Shown here: positions 17,813-27,768 of the stretch, piece after piece
Position numbering within the stretch: position 1 is the stretch's first letter
How the letters are laid out: each line of letters begins with the position of its first letter
Source: Sphingomonas sp. Leaf67
Lineage (GTDB): Bacteria; Pseudomonadota; Alphaproteobacteria; Sphingomonadales; Sphingomonadaceae
Assembly: GCF_001421965.1 (NCBI RefSeq)
Contig: NZ_LMLP01000021.1
Location: 300,362 to 364,361 of the forward strand
Reading direction: 5' to 3'
Length of the DNA: 64,000 bases
Notes under the pieces: model-generated
Database searches by the model: none
What the model was told of the DNA's origin: nothing
Seen by the model: only the letters and a program-made list of their open reading frames with translations
Program-made: the position numbers and the translations under genes

Positions 17813-19084
17813 TCACGCCACCGCCGCGACCAGTTCCCCTGCCCGTCCCTGCAATTGCTCGCTCAGCGTCGCCAACCCGCCGACCAGCCGGGTGAGCGTG
17901 CCCGCCTGATCGCCGATCCCGTCGGCCGCCGCCACGATACCGCTGGCCCGTGCGTCGATATCGGCACCGGCGCCGCGCGCTTCCTCTACCCGGACCGCGA
18001 TCGCCTGCGTCGTGGCGCGCTCGGCGGCGATGGCGGTGGCGATGGTCGTCGTGATCGCGCCGATCGCGGCGATGGCGGACTGGACCACGCGCTGTCCACC
18101 GGTGACGTCGCCGAGCAGCACGCGGGCGGCATCGACCCGGCAGGCGATATCGCCCGCCGCCGTCTCTGTCTGGCGCGCGAGCGACTTGACCTCGCCCGCG
18201 ACGACCGCGAAGCCTTGCCCCGCCGCCCCGGCGCGCGCCGCCTCGATCCCTGCGTTCAGCGCCAGCATGTTCGTCTGCCGGGTCAGGCCGCGGATCAGGT
18301 CAAGCATCGCTTCGATCGTGGTCGCGACGTCGGACAACGACTGGACATGACCCCGGTTGCGCTCGACCAGATCGCCGGCGTCGCGGCGCAACCGGTCGGC
18401 ATGATCGGTATCGCGGGTGATCCGTTCGAACGAGGCGGCGAGCGCCCGTCCGCGCTGTTCGATGTCGACCATGCCTCGCGCTGTCTGATGCGCCGCCGCC
18501 GCGACCGACATCGCCCCGCCGCGCGTCGTCGCCGCACGATGATCGAGGTCGGCCGCTACCTGCCCGATGGCGGTGCAGGCCATACCGATATCGGACGACA
18601 ACTGCCGGATCCCGGTTTCGAAGGCATGCGCCGCCCGTCGCACCCGTTCCGCACGGGTACGCGCCTCGACCGACATGTCGCCATGCCAGCGCGCCGCCAT
18701 CCGCAGCAGCCGCGTCGCGTCGAGCAGCCCGGCGAACACGCCGTCGCGCACCAGTACGACACCGTCGTCGCTGTGCAGGCCGACCAGTTCGGGCACCGGC
18801 GTATCGGCATCGGCGATCGGCGCCCGGCGCACCAGACGCGTCGTGCTCGCGCAAAAACTCGGATTGTCGAGCAGCGCATGGCCGAACGGATTGAACAGCA
18901 GCGCGCGGACATCGACCTCACGCAAGACCCCCACCGGCCGACGCTGCGCATCGAGCACCGCCAGCAGCCGCAGGTCGTGATGCGCGCGAAACCGCTCGAC
19001 GATCGCGCTCAGCGTCGCATCCTGCCCGATGGTCAGATGCTCGGCGGCAATACCGGGGTCGAGGCGGGAGAGAGCGGTCATCAC
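17813..19084 (-). CDS. Soluble methyl-accepting chemotaxis-type receptor with N-terminal CBS-like pair
   Basis: This 423-residue protein has no membrane segment. Residues 1-130 look like two CBS-type modules ([20 protein letters not shown] and [20 protein letters not shown]). The region from about 150 is helical and contains the MCP signalling hairpin, [20 protein letters not shown] followed by [16 protein letters not shown] (269-306). Known receptors of this type signal to CheA/CheW. CBS pairs usually bind adenine nucleotides, so an energy-state input is plausible but inferred. No che or flagellar genes are nearby. The start is ATG 19084 or the following ATG at 19081. Confidence 0.85.
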   Translation of the reverse strand: MMTALSRLDPGIAAEHLTIGQDATLSAIVERFRAHHDLRLLAVLDAQRRPVGVLREVDVRALLFNPFGHALLDNPSFCASTTRLVRRAPIADADTPVPELVGLHSDDGVVLVRDGVFAGLLDATRLLRMAARWHGDMSVEARTRAERVRRAAHAFETGIRQLSSDIGMACTAIGQVAADLDHRAATTRGGAMSVAAAAHQTARGMVDIEQRGRALAASFERITRDTDHADRLRRDAGDLVERNRGHVQSLSDVATTIEAMLDLIRGLTRQTNMLALNAGIEAARAGAAGQGFAVVAGEVKSLARQTETAAGDIACRVDAARVLLGDVTGGQRVVQSAIAAIGAITTTIATAIAAERATTQAIAVRVEEARGAGADIDARASGIVAAADGIGDQAGTLTRLVGGLATLSEQLQGRAGELVAAVA

Positions 19085-19175
19085 CCGACCGACCTAGGGG
19101 GCGGATGGTAAACCGGCGACTAACCGGGCGTGACACCGCGATGACACACCCGGTTTTTTTGTTATCGGCCGGTCG

Positions 19176-21422
19176 TCAGTGCTTGCGCCCTTGATGCCGG
19201 ATATTGGCGGGACGACCGCGACGCTTCAGCACGCGCTGTGGCGGCCCCCTGCGCCGGTCGCCGCCGCCACCGCCCGCCGATCCCTTGCCATCGGGCAGTT
19301 CGAACCGCAGCGCCCCCGACACCGGATTGGCTTCGGCCAGCCGGAGCGACAGGCGCTGGCCGGCGCTGAACGTCTCGCCGCTATGGTCGCCGATCAGCGA
19401 CTGCGACGTTTCGTCGAACCGGAAATATTCGGCGCCGAGGTCGCGTGCCGGGACCAGCCCGTCGCCGCCCACCCCCTCGATCGTCGCGAAGAAGCCGAAC
19501 GAAGCGACGCCGGTGATCCGCGCCTCCATCACCGTGCCGACATGTTCGGCCAGATAGGCGGCGACGTAGCGGTCGACCGTCTCGCGCTCCGCCTCCATCG
19601 CGCGGCGTTCGAGGCCGCTGATCGCCTCGCCCACCCGTTCCATATTGGCCGCATCGTCGGCGGGCAGCGCGCCTTCGCGAAGCTTGTAGCTGCCGACCAG
19701 CGAACGGTGGACGATCAGATCGGCATAGCGGCGGATCGGCGACGTGAAATGGGCATAGCTACCGAGGCTGAGGCCGAAATGGCCATGGTTCTGCGGGCCG
19801 TAAAATGCCTGCGTCTGGGTGCGGAGAATCTGCTCCATGACCTGCGGCTTGAAATCGGCATCGCCGATCCGCGCCAGCACATGGTTGAACGTCGCCGGCC
19901 GGATCACCTGCCCCAAAGCGAACGGCACGTCGAAGGTTTCGAGATAGTCCTTCAGCGCCACCAGCTTTTCGCGCGTCGGCGGTTCGTGGACGCGGTACAT
20001 CACCGGTGCCTTCTTCGCCTCCAGGGCCTTGGCGGCGGCGACGTTGGCGGCGATCATGAAATCCTCGATCAGCCGCATCGAATCGAGCCGTTCGCGCGGG
20101 GCGACCGACAGGATGCGCCCCTTTTCGTCCAGCACGATCCGCCGTTCGGGCAGGTCGAGGTCGAGCGGCTCGCGATGCGCCCGTGCCTTCGCCAGCGCAA
20201 CCCAGCAGCCCCAGAGCGGCTTCAGCGCACCGTCGATCAGGTCGCGCGCGACCGGCGCATCGGCGACGCCGTCGATCGCGGCCTGCGCATGTTCATAGGC
20301 GATGTTCGCCGCGACCCGGATGACCGCGCGGGTGAAGCGCCAGTCCTTGAGCTTGCCGTCTTTCGCAATCGTCAGGTGGCAGACCAGCGCCGCGCGGTCC
20401 TGCCCGGCTTTCAGCGAGCAGACGTCCGCCGACAGGATTTCGGGCAGCATCGGCACGACCCGGTCGGGGAAATAGACGCTGTTGCCGCGCGACCGCGCCG
20501 ATTTGTCGAGGTCCGAGCCGGGGCGAACGTAATAGGACACGTCGGCAATCGCCACGATCGCGCGCCAGCCGCCGTCATTGTCGGCACTGTCGTCAGGACT
20601 GGCCCAGACGGCATCGTCATGGTCGCGCGCATCAATCGGATCGATCGCGACGATCGGCAGGTGGCGCAGGTCCTCGCGATCGTCGCCGAGCGGATACCCG
20701 GCGACCTTGCGCGCCTCCGCCAGCACTTCGTCCGGAAACACATCGGGGATGCCGTGCTTGTGGATCGCGATCAGCGAGAAGCTGCGCGCTTCGAACGGAT
20801 CGCCCAGCCGTTCGACCACGCGCGCGGTGATGCGCGGCGGACGGCCGCCGAGTGCCGCCAGCACCAGATCGCCCGGCGCAGCGCCGCCGGCGTCGGCCAC
20901 CGGCACCTCGCGGCGCTCCTTCTTGTCGACGCCCTGCAACCACAGCTTGTCGCCCTCGGCCCGCAGCACACCCAGCACGGCATCGGCGGCGCGGTCGAGC
21001 TTCTTCATCGGATAGGCAGCCCAGCCCGCCCCCGCCTCTTCGGTGCGCGCGAGGATGCGGTCGCCGATGCCGAGCGCGCTGCGCCGGCCGCGTTCGCGCA
21101 CCCGGACGCGCGGCGGCGGCGTCTCCGCCTCCCACCGTTCGGGCACCGCCCAGACATTGCCGCCGTCATCGACATCGGCGACGCGCAGCACGGTGACCTT
21201 CGGCAGACCGCCCATCTTGTGGAACGCCCGACCGGGGGCGCTGTCGATCAGGCCTTCGTCGGCCATGTCCTTCAGCATCGCCTTCAGCGATATCTTCTGC
21301 TGCGCCGACAGGCCGAAGGCGCGCGCGATCTCGCGCTTGCCCGCCGGTGTGTCGGACGTCTGGATGAAATCAAGGATCTGCTCGCGGGTGGGCAGGCCGG
21401 GCGGCGTTTTGGTGCGTACCAT
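19176..21422 (-). CDS. rnr: Ribonuclease R
   Basis: This 748-residue (from ATG 21422) 3'-5' exoribonuclease of the RNB family degrades structured RNA. It has a helix-turn-helix start (PPGLPTREQILDFI), cold-shock domains, and the RNB core with acidic cluster IDPIDARDHDDAVW holding the metal-binding Asp residues. LNF-type blocks (FMIAANVAAAKAL, YRVHEPPTREKL) and a C-terminal S1 domain (GTVMEARITGVASFGFFATI) follow, then a basic tail (RRGPPQRVLKRRGRPA) that may bind RNA. Start choice is open: ATG at 21473, 21434 or 21422. I prefer 21422 because family similarity starts there and none has a clear RBS. The long antisense open frame is a codon-bias shadow. Confidence 0.93.
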   Translation of the reverse strand: MVRTKTPPGLPTREQILDFIQTSDTPAGKREIARAFGLSAQQKISLKAMLKDMADEGLIDSAPGRAFHKMGGLPKVTVLRVADVDDGGNVWAVPERWEAETPPPRVRVRERGRRSALGIGDRILARTEEAGAGWAAYPMKKLDRAADAVLGVLRAEGDKLWLQGVDKKERREVPVADAGGAAPGDLVLAALGGRPPRITARVVERLGDPFEARSFSLIAIHKHGIPDVFPDEVLAEARKVAGYPLGDDREDLRHLPIVAIDPIDARDHDDAVWASPDDSADNDGGWRAIVAIADVSYYVRPGSDLDKSARSRGNSVYFPDRVVPMLPEILSADVCSLKAGQDRAALVCHLTIAKDGKLKDWRFTRAVIRVAANIAYEHAQAAIDGVADAPVARDLIDGALKPLWGCWVALAKARAHREPLDLDLPERRIVLDEKGRILSVAPRERLDSMRLIEDFMIAANVAAAKALEAKKAPVMYRVHEPPTREKLVALKDYLETFDVPFALGQVIRPATFNHVLARIGDADFKPQVMEQILRTQTQAFYGPQNHGHFGLSLGSYAHFTSPIRRYADLIVHRSLVGSYKLREGALPADDAANMERVGEAISGLERRAMEAERETVDRYVAAYLAEHVGTVMEARITGVASFGFFATIEGVGGDGLVPARDLGAEYFRFDETSQSLIGDHSGETFSAGQRLSLRLAEANPVSGALRFELPDGKGSAGGGGGDRRRGPPQRVLKRRGRPANIRHQGRKH

Positions 21423-21533
21423 CGACCACGACATAGGACGTGCCAGGCCCGGGACCAATGGCGTATCGCGCATGGGAGCCGAAGGGCTGCCCGTCCGTTA
21501 GGCCGCCGAGCTTATCGAACACAGGAAACGGTC

Positions 21534-21989
21534 ATGGGAATCTTCGAACGCATCAAGACGCAGATCTTCGGCAAGGACGGCGGCCCGTTCGGCGACAATT
21601 ATCTGGGAAAGAAGAAGGAAGCGCCGGCACCGCAGCCGGCGCCCGCACCAACCCCGACCCAGCAGCACGCGCCGGCACCCGCCCCCGCTGCACCCGCCCC
21701 CGCCCCGGCCGCCCCGGCCGCGCCGCAGCCGGTCGACCCGATGACCGCGATCGAACGGATCGCGCAGCAGAAGGGCAACCCGGCGCTGAACTGGCGGACG
21801 TCGATCGTCGACCTGATGAAGCTGCTCGATCTCGACTCCAGCCTCGACAACCGCAAGGAACTGGCGACCGAACTGGGCTATACCGGCGCAAAAGACGGCA
21901 GCGCCGAGATGAATATCTGGCTGCACAAGGCGGTATTGCAGGAACTGGGCAATGCAGGCGGTCAGGTACCGGGCAATCTGAAGGACTGA
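21534..21989 (+). CDS. DUF3597 family protein with Ala/Pro-rich linker
   Basis: This 151-residue protein has an N-terminal MGIFERIKTQIFG (amphipathic), then a low-complexity Ala-Pro linker (about 30-65). The C-terminal conserved block is NPALNWRTSIVDLMKLLDLD with NRKELATELGYTG. This is the DUF3597 layout; the C-terminal part is thought to be a small helical module of unknown function. AGGAAAC upstream of the ATG at 21534 is a fair RBS. It starts 60 nt from the 5' end of rnr and is transcribed in the opposite direction, so the two promoters must lie in or near that gap. Confidence 0.8.
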   Translation: MGIFERIKTQIFGKDGGPFGDNYLGKKKEAPAPQPAPAPTPTQQHAPAPAPAAPAPAPAAPAAPQPVDPMTAIERIAQQKGNPALNWRTSIVDLMKLLDLDSSLDNRKELATELGYTGAKDGSAEMNIWLHKAVLQELGNAGGQVPGNLKD

Positions 21990-21994
21990 CCCAA

Positions 21995-22195
21995 CTGCCC
22001 TCTTCCCTTCAGGGGAGAGGGATACCGAAGCTTGCCAGCTTCGCTGGCTAGCGAAGGTTGGGAGAGGGGCAGAGCGAGCCTGAAGCCCGTGCGCTGGCAT
22101 GCAAACGCCACCCCCCTCTCCCAGCTATAACTAAGCCTTTGCTTCGCAACGCCCCAGTCTCCGCATCCCTCTCCCCCGTGGGGGAGAGGAAGCAA
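21995..22195. repeat. Palindromic repeat cluster with CTCTCCC/GGGAGAG blocks
   Basis: The interval between DUF3597 and proS is filled with two units. Each has CCCTCT(T/C)CCCTTCAGGGG- or CTCTCCC-type ends paired with GGGAGAGG. The first unit spans about 21998-22075 with inner palindrome GCTTGCCAGCTTCGCTGGCT; the second spans about 22113-22192, ending CCCCCGTGGGGGAGAGG. The same unit type occurs within glyS at 52849-52951. It can form strong hairpins and may terminate both convergent genes. Confidence 0.75.
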
Positions 22196-22201
22196 GGCCG
22201 A

Positions 22202-23734
22202 TCAGTACGCCCGCCCGATCAGCACCCGCTCCACCGCCGGCGCACCGGTAAACACGCACGGGCCGTCGTCGCACCCGGTCTGCCCGAGCGGCGCGTTGCG
22301 GATGGTCAGCTTCAACCCCTTCAGTCGCTGCACCACCGCTTCCAATGCGTCGCCGGTCGGCTTCGACCAGCGGACATCGACCCAGCCGGGGTTCCGGATG
22401 CCCTCGGCGAAATGCGCCTCGACGCCGGCCCAATCGTCGATGGGGACGATCTGCGCGCGGAGCCGCTCGGTCGACTGCCCCAGCAACGTCGCTTGAATAT
22501 CGCCGAGCGTCTCGCCGATCGACGCCGCGAAATCGGCCTGCGCCACGACCTGCGAATCGAGCTTGCCATCGGCGCGGTACAACCGGTCACGACGCACGAC
22601 CGAGACATTGCCGCCGGCCATGTCGCGCCCGCCGACCTCGACGATCACCGGCGCGCCCTTCTTGACCCAGCCCCAGCGCTTGGTCGCTGCCTTGGCAGGC
22701 TTCAGGTCGAGCAGCGCACGGACCGGTTCGCCGAGCGCAGTCTGCTTCGCCAGCGCCGCCTGCAATTCACGGCAATAGGCGATCAGCGGTTCGTCCTCGG
22801 GCGCGTCGCGCAGCATCGGCACGATCACCACCTGCCACGGCGCGATCGCCGGCGGCACGCGCAGCCCGTCATCGTCGCCATGCACCATGATGACCCCGCC
22901 GATCATCCGCGTCGATACGCCCCAACTGGTCGTGTTGGCATGTTCGAACTGTCCTTCGGCATTCTGGAAGCGGATATTCTGCGCATGGGCGAAATTGGTG
23001 CCGAGGAAATGCGAGGTACCCGCCTGCAACGCCTTGCCGTCCTGCATCATCGCTTCGATGCTGTAGGTCGCGACCGCGCCGGGGAAACGTTCATTCTCCG
23101 GCTTCTCACCCGCGATCACGTGCAGGCCGAGACAGGTCTCGGCAAACTCGCGATAGACTTCGAGCATCTTCAGCGTCTCTTCGCGCGCCTCCTGCGCGGT
23201 GGCATGAGCGGTATGCCCTTCCTGCCACAGGAATTCGGCGGTGCGCAGGAACATGCGGGTGCGCATTTCCCAGCGGACGACGTTCGCCCACTGGTTGATG
23301 AGCACCGGCAGGTCGCGCCACGACTGCACCCAGCGCGAGAACGCGGTCCCGATCACCGTCTCGCTCGTCGGGCGTACGACCAGCGGCTCCTCCAGCTTGG
23401 CTTCGGGGTCGGGGGTCAGTCCACCCTTGCCATCGGCGATCAGCCGGTGATGGGTGACGACCGCCATTTCCTTGGCAAAACCGTCGACATGCTCGGCTTC
23501 CTTCTCGAAATAGGAGAGCGGGATGAACAGCGGGAAATAACAATTCTCGTGTCCCGTCGCCTTGATCCGGTCGTCGAGCAGCCGCTGGATCCGTTCCCAG
23601 ATGCCATAGCCCCATGGCCGGATGACCATGCACCCGCGTACCCCGGATTCCTCGGCCAGATCGGCCTCGGCGATGACGGCTTGATACCAGGCGGCGAAAT
23701 CCTGTTCGCGGGTGACGTTGAGAGCATGCTTCAT
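22202..23734 (-). CDS. proS: Proline--tRNA ligase (archaeal/eukaryotic-like type)
   Basis: This 510-residue class II aminoacyl-tRNA synthetase charges tRNA-Pro. It lacks the INS editing domain of bacterial-type ProRS and has the archaeal-like architecture. Catalytic motif blocks are RGCMVIRPWGYGIWERIQRL (motif 1), FLRTAEFLWQEGHTAHATAQ (motif 2) and the TTSWGVSTRMIGGVIMVHGD region (motif 3). The C-terminal anticodon-binding domain begins around QVVIVPMLRD. The start at 23734 (MKHALNVTREQDFAAWY) fits the family. A second proline synthetase is not visible here, so this is likely the essential enzyme. Confidence 0.93.
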   Translation of the reverse strand: MKHALNVTREQDFAAWYQAVIAEADLAEESGVRGCMVIRPWGYGIWERIQRLLDDRIKATGHENCYFPLFIPLSYFEKEAEHVDGFAKEMAVVTHHRLIADGKGGLTPDPEAKLEEPLVVRPTSETVIGTAFSRWVQSWRDLPVLINQWANVVRWEMRTRMFLRTAEFLWQEGHTAHATAQEAREETLKMLEVYREFAETCLGLHVIAGEKPENERFPGAVATYSIEAMMQDGKALQAGTSHFLGTNFAHAQNIRFQNAEGQFEHANTTSWGVSTRMIGGVIMVHGDDDGLRVPPAIAPWQVVIVPMLRDAPEDEPLIAYCRELQAALAKQTALGEPVRALLDLKPAKAATKRWGWVKKGAPVIVEVGGRDMAGGNVSVVRRDRLYRADGKLDSQVVAQADFAASIGETLGDIQATLLGQSTERLRAQIVPIDDWAGVEAHFAEGIRNPGWVDVRWSKPTGDALEAVVQRLKGLKLTIRNAPLGQTGCDDGPCVFTGAPAVERVLIGRAY

Positions 23735-23848
23735 GGGACCGGGCGATAGCGGCAAACGGGGCCGTTCGCCAAGCGGCGATACGCGCGTCCACCGCGACGC
23801 AACCTTCGTGGGGTGGCGTCGGTGCGCGACAGGCTGTAGGTGCCCCCG

Positions 23849-24745
23849 ATGCCCGGCGACCGCATCCTGAAGGGGCTGGCGCTTCGCCTGCTCGCGATCT
23901 TCTTTCTGTCCACCATGTCCGCACTGGTGAAGCTGGCGGAGACGCGCGGCGCGTCGCTGCCCGAAACCATGTTCTATCGCCAACTGTGCGCGCTGCCGGT
24001 CGTCCTGGGGTTCGTCGCTGCCGGACCGGGCCTGAAATCGCTGCGCACCACGCGGATCAAAGGGCATTTGACGCGGTCGATGATCGGGCTGGTCGGCATG
24101 GTCTTCACCTTCGGCGCGGTCCTGCTGCTGCCACTGGCGGAGGCGACGACGTTCCAGTTCACCGTGCCGATCTTTGCCACGCTGCTCGGCGCACTGGTGC
24201 TGCGCGAACCGACCGGCTGGCAACGGTGGAGCGCGGTGCTGGTCGGGTTCGTCGGCGTGCTCGTCGTGGCGCAACCGGGCAGTGCCCATGTGCCACTGTT
24301 CGGGGCGTTCGTCGGGTTAATGGCGGCGCTGTTCGTCGCGCTGGTCGCGATCGCGCTGCGCCAGTTGCGCGACGAGCCGGCTGGGACGACGGTGTTCTGG
24401 TTCTCGACGCTGACCCTGCCGTTCATCGCCACGGCCTACGCCTTCAACATCCGGTCACATGACTGGCTGACATGGGCAAACCTGATCGCGATCGGCATGG
24501 TCGGCGGCATGGGGCAGATCGCATTGACCGCCGCGTCGCGTGCGGCACCGGTCGCGACGGTGGTGCCGATGGATTATTCGGGGCTGATCTGGGCGACCGT
24601 CTACGGCTGGCTGTTGTTCGGGGTGCTGCCGACGTCGATGACGTGGGTCGGTGCGCCGATCATCATCGCCAGCGGCCTGTTCATCGTGTGGCGCGAACAC
24701 CGTCTCGGCCGGCAAAAGGTGCGGTCGATGGTCGAGGAGGACTGA
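23849..24745 (+). CDS. EamA/DMT-family membrane transporter
   Basis: This ~298-residue protein has ten hydrophobic helices in two EamA repeats, for example LALRLLAIFFLSTMSALVKL, GLVGMVFTFGAVLLLPLAEA and VTIAT-like segments through WVGAPIIIASGLFIVWREHR. EamA proteins export small metabolites or amino acids; the substrate is unknown. The start may be ATG 23849 (MPGDRILKGL) or the GTG 9 nt upstream. The stop is one base from the stop of the convergent FNT channel gene at 24747, so the two genes share no spare terminator sequence. Confidence 0.85.
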   Translation: MPGDRILKGLALRLLAIFFLSTMSALVKLAETRGASLPETMFYRQLCALPVVLGFVAAGPGLKSLRTTRIKGHLTRSMIGLVGMVFTFGAVLLLPLAEATTFQFTVPIFATLLGALVLREPTGWQRWSAVLVGFVGVLVVAQPGSAHVPLFGAFVGLMAALFVALVAIALRQLRDEPAGTTVFWFSTLTLPFIATAYAFNIRSHDWLTWANLIAIGMVGGMGQIALTAASRAAPVATVVPMDYSGLIWATVYGWLLFGVLPTSMTWVGAPIIIASGLFIVWREHRLGRQKVRSMVEED

Positions 24746-24746
24746 T

Positions 24747-25604
24747 TCAGTCCTCGATCTCGCCACGGACCTGCGCATGGGCGAGCAGCGCGAACAGCAT
24801 GCTGCCGCCGACGATATTGCCGAACAGGACGGGGACGAAGAACGTCAGCGCCTGCATCGCACCCATGTCGCCATGCAGGACCAGCACCCACATTTCCGCC
24901 GAACCCGCGACGATATGGGCAAAGCCGCCGAGATCGATCAGCCCGGTCAGCAGCACGATCAGCGTGATCTTCTGCCCCTCCGCGCTCGGCAGCGTCCACA
25001 CCACGCTCGCCAGCAGGATGCCCGACGGGATGCCGGCCAGAAACCCGGCAAGGCCGCGATGGTCGAAGATCGCGCCGCTAACCCGGACCAGTTCGTCCGC
25101 CTGCTCGACGCCCAGCCCGCCGAGCATCGCGAAGCCCGCAAAGGCGAAGGTCCCGACCAGGTTCGCCGCCAGCACGATCGCCCATAACCGCAACGTCCGC
25201 AGCAGGTTGTGCCCGGTCGGCTCGGTCGCCAGCGGCAACACCGCCGACAGCGTGCTCTCGGTGAACAACTGCATCCGCCCGAGAATGACGACGACGAACC
25301 CGAGCGAATAGCCGAGCGCCTGCAACAGCGGCGTCCATGGTCCGTCCGGCACCGCGGTATCCATCACCGCCTTGCCCAGCAGCGACAGGCCGATGGCGAT
25401 GCCCGCGGTAATCCCCGACCACATCAGCGACGCGGCCGGGCGTTCAAGCTCCTCGATCCCCTGCCGTCGCACGACTTCGTGGACGATCAGCGCCGATGCG
25501 GCACGCCGGTCGTCGACGACCTCTTCCTGTTTGGGGTTCAGCGCGACCTTTTGTTCTTCATCGGCAATTTCGGGCGGGGATGATTGCGGATCGGCCATAG
25601 GCAA
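24747..25604 (-). CDS. Formate/nitrite transporter family channel
   Basis: This 285-residue protein has an acidic cytoplasmic N-terminus (about 1-45) and six membrane helices of FNT fold. Typical pore segments are GRMQLFTESTLSAVLPL and LFGNIVGGSMLFALLAHAQV. The family moves formate, nitrite or hydrosulfide as weak acids. The extended N-terminus and ELERPAASLMWSGITAG resemble the YfdC-like branch rather than FocA. The substrate cannot be fixed. Starts at 25604 (MPMADPQ) and 25598 (MADPQ) are both possible. Confidence 0.83.
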   Translation of the reverse strand: MPMADPQSSPPEIADEEQKVALNPKQEEVVDDRRAASALIVHEVVRRQGIEELERPAASLMWSGITAGIAIGLSLLGKAVMDTAVPDGPWTPLLQALGYSLGFVVVILGRMQLFTESTLSAVLPLATEPTGHNLLRTLRLWAIVLAANLVGTFAFAGFAMLGGLGVEQADELVRVSGAIFDHRGLAGFLAGIPSGILLASVVWTLPSAEGQKITLIVLLTGLIDLGGFAHIVAGSAEMWVLVLHGDMGAMQALTFFVPVLFGNIVGGSMLFALLAHAQVRGEIED

Positions 25605-25641
25605 AAGGCAACCGTCGGTGGACCGGCCGGTTCCGCCAGCG

Positions 25642-26145
25642 TCAGGTGCGGGGTCGTGCCGCCGCCAGCAGCGCGCGGGCGCGGACGAACATTTCCGCGC
25701 GGTGCGCGACGATCAGGCCCCAGCCCAGCGCCATGAACGCGTCGGTCAGCGTGGTCGCGCTCATGTGCAGCGCGCTCGCCCCGCCCTCGGCCATGACCTC
25801 CTTCAGTACCGTGCGCGCCGCGAGCAGGACGAACAGGAACAGGAATGCGGCGGGCGATTGCCGGTGGCTGAGCCGGTGGGTTTCCGGGTCGATTTCGATG
25901 TGCATCAACCGGCCGCGCTGCCAGCCGAGCACCAGTCCGGCGGCCGCCGCGATCACACAGACCGCCCAGCCCCAGCCGGTCGGCGGCATCGATCCGAACA
26001 GCGCGACCGCGACGACGGTGACGATGACCGGCACTACCCACAACGTCTCGAACCGCAGCCGGCGCAGACCCCGCCCCCGCCACCAGCGCAGCGACAGGAT
26101 CAATGCCGCGACCGCGATCGGGATCAGTTTCGGCCACCAGTCCAT
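25642..26145 (-). CDS. CcdC-like (DUF1453) membrane protein
   Basis: This 167-residue protein has five hydrophobic segments, beginning MDWWPKLIPIAVAALILSLR. RRLRFETLWVVPVIVTVV and GLVLGWQRGRLMHIEIDPET resemble the DUF1453/CcdC family, named after a Bacillus protein near cytochrome c maturation genes but without a proven function. GGAGATACC upstream of the ATG at 26145 is a good RBS. Downstream FNT and upstream gcvPB are on the same strand, with short gaps of 37 and 48 nt, so it may be read through from the gcv operon. Confidence 0.6.
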   Translation of the reverse strand: MDWWPKLIPIAVAALILSLRWWRGRGLRRLRFETLWVVPVIVTVVAVALFGSMPPTGWGWAVCVIAAAAGLVLGWQRGRLMHIEIDPETHRLSHRQSPAAFLFLFVLLAARTVLKEVMAEGGASALHMSATTLTDAFMALGWGLIVAHRAEMFVRARALLAAARPRT

Positions 26146-26193
26146 CTCGGTATCTCCTCCGTCCCGCCCGGCCACCGGGCGGGACGGAGCAGA

Positions 26194-27768
26194 CTATTCC
26201 GCCGCCTCCGCGACCGGCGCAACGCTTTCCTTCCACGCCAGCACCGGCTTGCGCGCCGCCAGCGTTTCGTCGAGCCGACGACGCGGGGCGAAGTGCGGCG
26301 CGGACTTGAGCGCCGTATCGCCCGCCTTGGCGCGTTCGCCGACCGACTTCAGCGCGCCGATGAACTGGTCGAGCGCCGCCTTGCTCTCGGTCTCGGTCGG
26401 TTCGACCAGCATCGCGCCGTGGACGACCAGCGGGAAATACACCGTCATCGGGTGATAGCCCTCGTCGATCAGCCCCTTCGCCACGTCGAGCGTCGAGAAG
26501 CCCTCGGCAAGGTTCGCATCGCTGAACAGCGCCTCGTGCATGCACGGCCCACTCTTGCCGAACGGCGCGTCGAGCGTGTCGTCGAGGCTGCGCAGGACAT
26601 AGTTGGCGTTGAGCACCGCGTCTTCCGACACCTGCTTGAGGCCATCCGCGCCGTGGCTCAGGATGTACGACAGGGCACGGGTAAACATGCCCATCTGACC
26701 GTGGAACGCGACCATCCGGCCGAAGCTGTCGGCATGATGCTCACCGGCGATTTCTTCCTCGACCAGCACGAACTTGCCGTCCTGCTTCTCGACGAAGGGC
26801 AGCGGCGCGAACGGGGTCAGCGCCTTCGAGAACACCACCGGCCCCGACCCCGGACCGCCGCCGCCATGCGGCGTCGAGAAGGTCTTGTGCAGGTTGATGT
26901 GCATCGCATCGACGCCGAGATCGCCCGGACGCACCCGGCCGACGATCGCGTTGAAGTTCGCGCCGTCGCAATAGACGTATCCGCCCGCCGCATGGACCGC
27001 GTCGGAAATTTCCTTCAGATCCCGCTCGAACAGCCCGCAGGTGTTCGGGTTGGTGATCATCACGCCGGCGACGTCCGGACCCAGCCGGTCCTTCAGCGCC
27101 TGCGTATCGACGCGGCCATCGGCGGTCGCCGGAATGTCCTTGACGGTGAAACCGGCAAAGGCGGCAGTGGCGGGGTTGGTGCCGTGCGCGCTTTCCGGAA
27201 CGAGGATGATCTTGCGATGCCCCTCGCCGCGCTTCTCCAGCGCCGCCTTGATCGCGAGGATGCCGCACAGCTCGCCGTGCGCGCCGGCCTTCGGGCTCAT
27301 CGCGACCGAATCCATGTTGGTCAGCGTCACCAGCCAGTGTGCGAGCTGATGGATCACCTCCAGCGCACCCTGCACCGTGTCGATCGGACCCAGCGGGTGG
27401 AGATCGGCGAAGCCGGGCAGCCGCGCCATCCGCTCGTTCAGGCGCGGATTATGCTTCATCGTGCACGACCCCAGCGGAAACAGGCCGAGGTCGATCGCAT
27501 AATTCTGCCGCGACAGGCGGGTATAGTGGCGCACCGTTTCCGGCTCCGACAGGCCGGGCAGGCCGATCGCGCTCTTGCGGGCATGGCCGCCCAGCCGCGA
27601 CGCGACCTTCGGCGCTTCGTCGAAATCGACGCCGGTCGTCTCGGCCGACCCGATCTCGAAGATCAGCGCCTCTTCGAGCATCAGCGCGCGGTTGCCGGTG
27701 AAGGTCGTCTGGCCCTCGCCCGTTGCCTCGCCCATGGCCGGACGCCAGCCGCTCTGGTTCACGCTCAT
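26194..27768 (-). CDS. gcvPB: Glycine dehydrogenase (decarboxylating) subunit 2
   Basis: This 524-residue PLP-binding subunit of split P-protein works with GcvPA to decarboxylate glycine and pass the aminomethyl group to the lipoyl arm of GcvH. The PLP lysine lies in [40 protein letters not shown] is another hallmark block. Its ATG overlaps the gcvPA stop (ATGA, 27768-27765), so translation is coupled. It is the last gene of gcvT-H-PA-PB. Length is typical for the split form. Confidence 0.96.
   Translation of the reverse strand: MSVNQSGWRPAMGEATGEGQTTFTGNRALMLEEALIFEIGSAETTGVDFDEAPKVASRLGGHARKSAIGLPGLSEPETVRHYTRLSRQNYAIDLGLFPLGSCTMKHNPRLNERMARLPGFADLHPLGPIDTVQGALEVIHQLAHWLVTLTNMDSVAMSPKAGAHGELCGILAIKAALEKRGEGHRKIILVPESAHGTNPATAAFAGFTVKDIPATADGRVDTQALKDRLGPDVAGVMITNPNTCGLFERDLKEISDAVHAAGGYVYCDGANFNAIVGRVRPGDLGVDAMHINLHKTFSTPHGGGGPGSGPVVFSKALTPFAPLPFVEKQDGKFVLVEEEIAGEHHADSFGRMVAFHGQMGMFTRALSYILSHGADGLKQVSEDAVLNANYVLRSLDDTLDAPFGKSGPCMHEALFSDANLAEGFSTLDVAKGLIDEGYHPMTVYFPLVVHGAMLVEPTETESKAALDQFIGALKSVGERAKAGDTALKSAPHFAPRRRLDETLAARKPVLAWKESVAPVAEAAE

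Noticed and set aside
16070..19111. About 1000-codon plus-strand open frame over the ABC exporter and receptor genes
   Set aside because: It is out of frame with the exporter and antisense to the receptor; Arg/Gly/Ala-rich shadow composition without motifs.
21661..21730. GC-rich direct repeats in the DUF3597 gene as a possible mobile repeat
   Set aside because: They encode the Ala/Pro linker (codon-level low complexity) and have no palindromic structure like the dispersed families.
19179..21989. Very long plus-strand open frame (over 900 codons) antisense to RNase R
   Set aside because: It mirrors rnr with GC-rich third-position bias, has no recognisable domains except at its end, where it simply joins the true DUF3597 frame.
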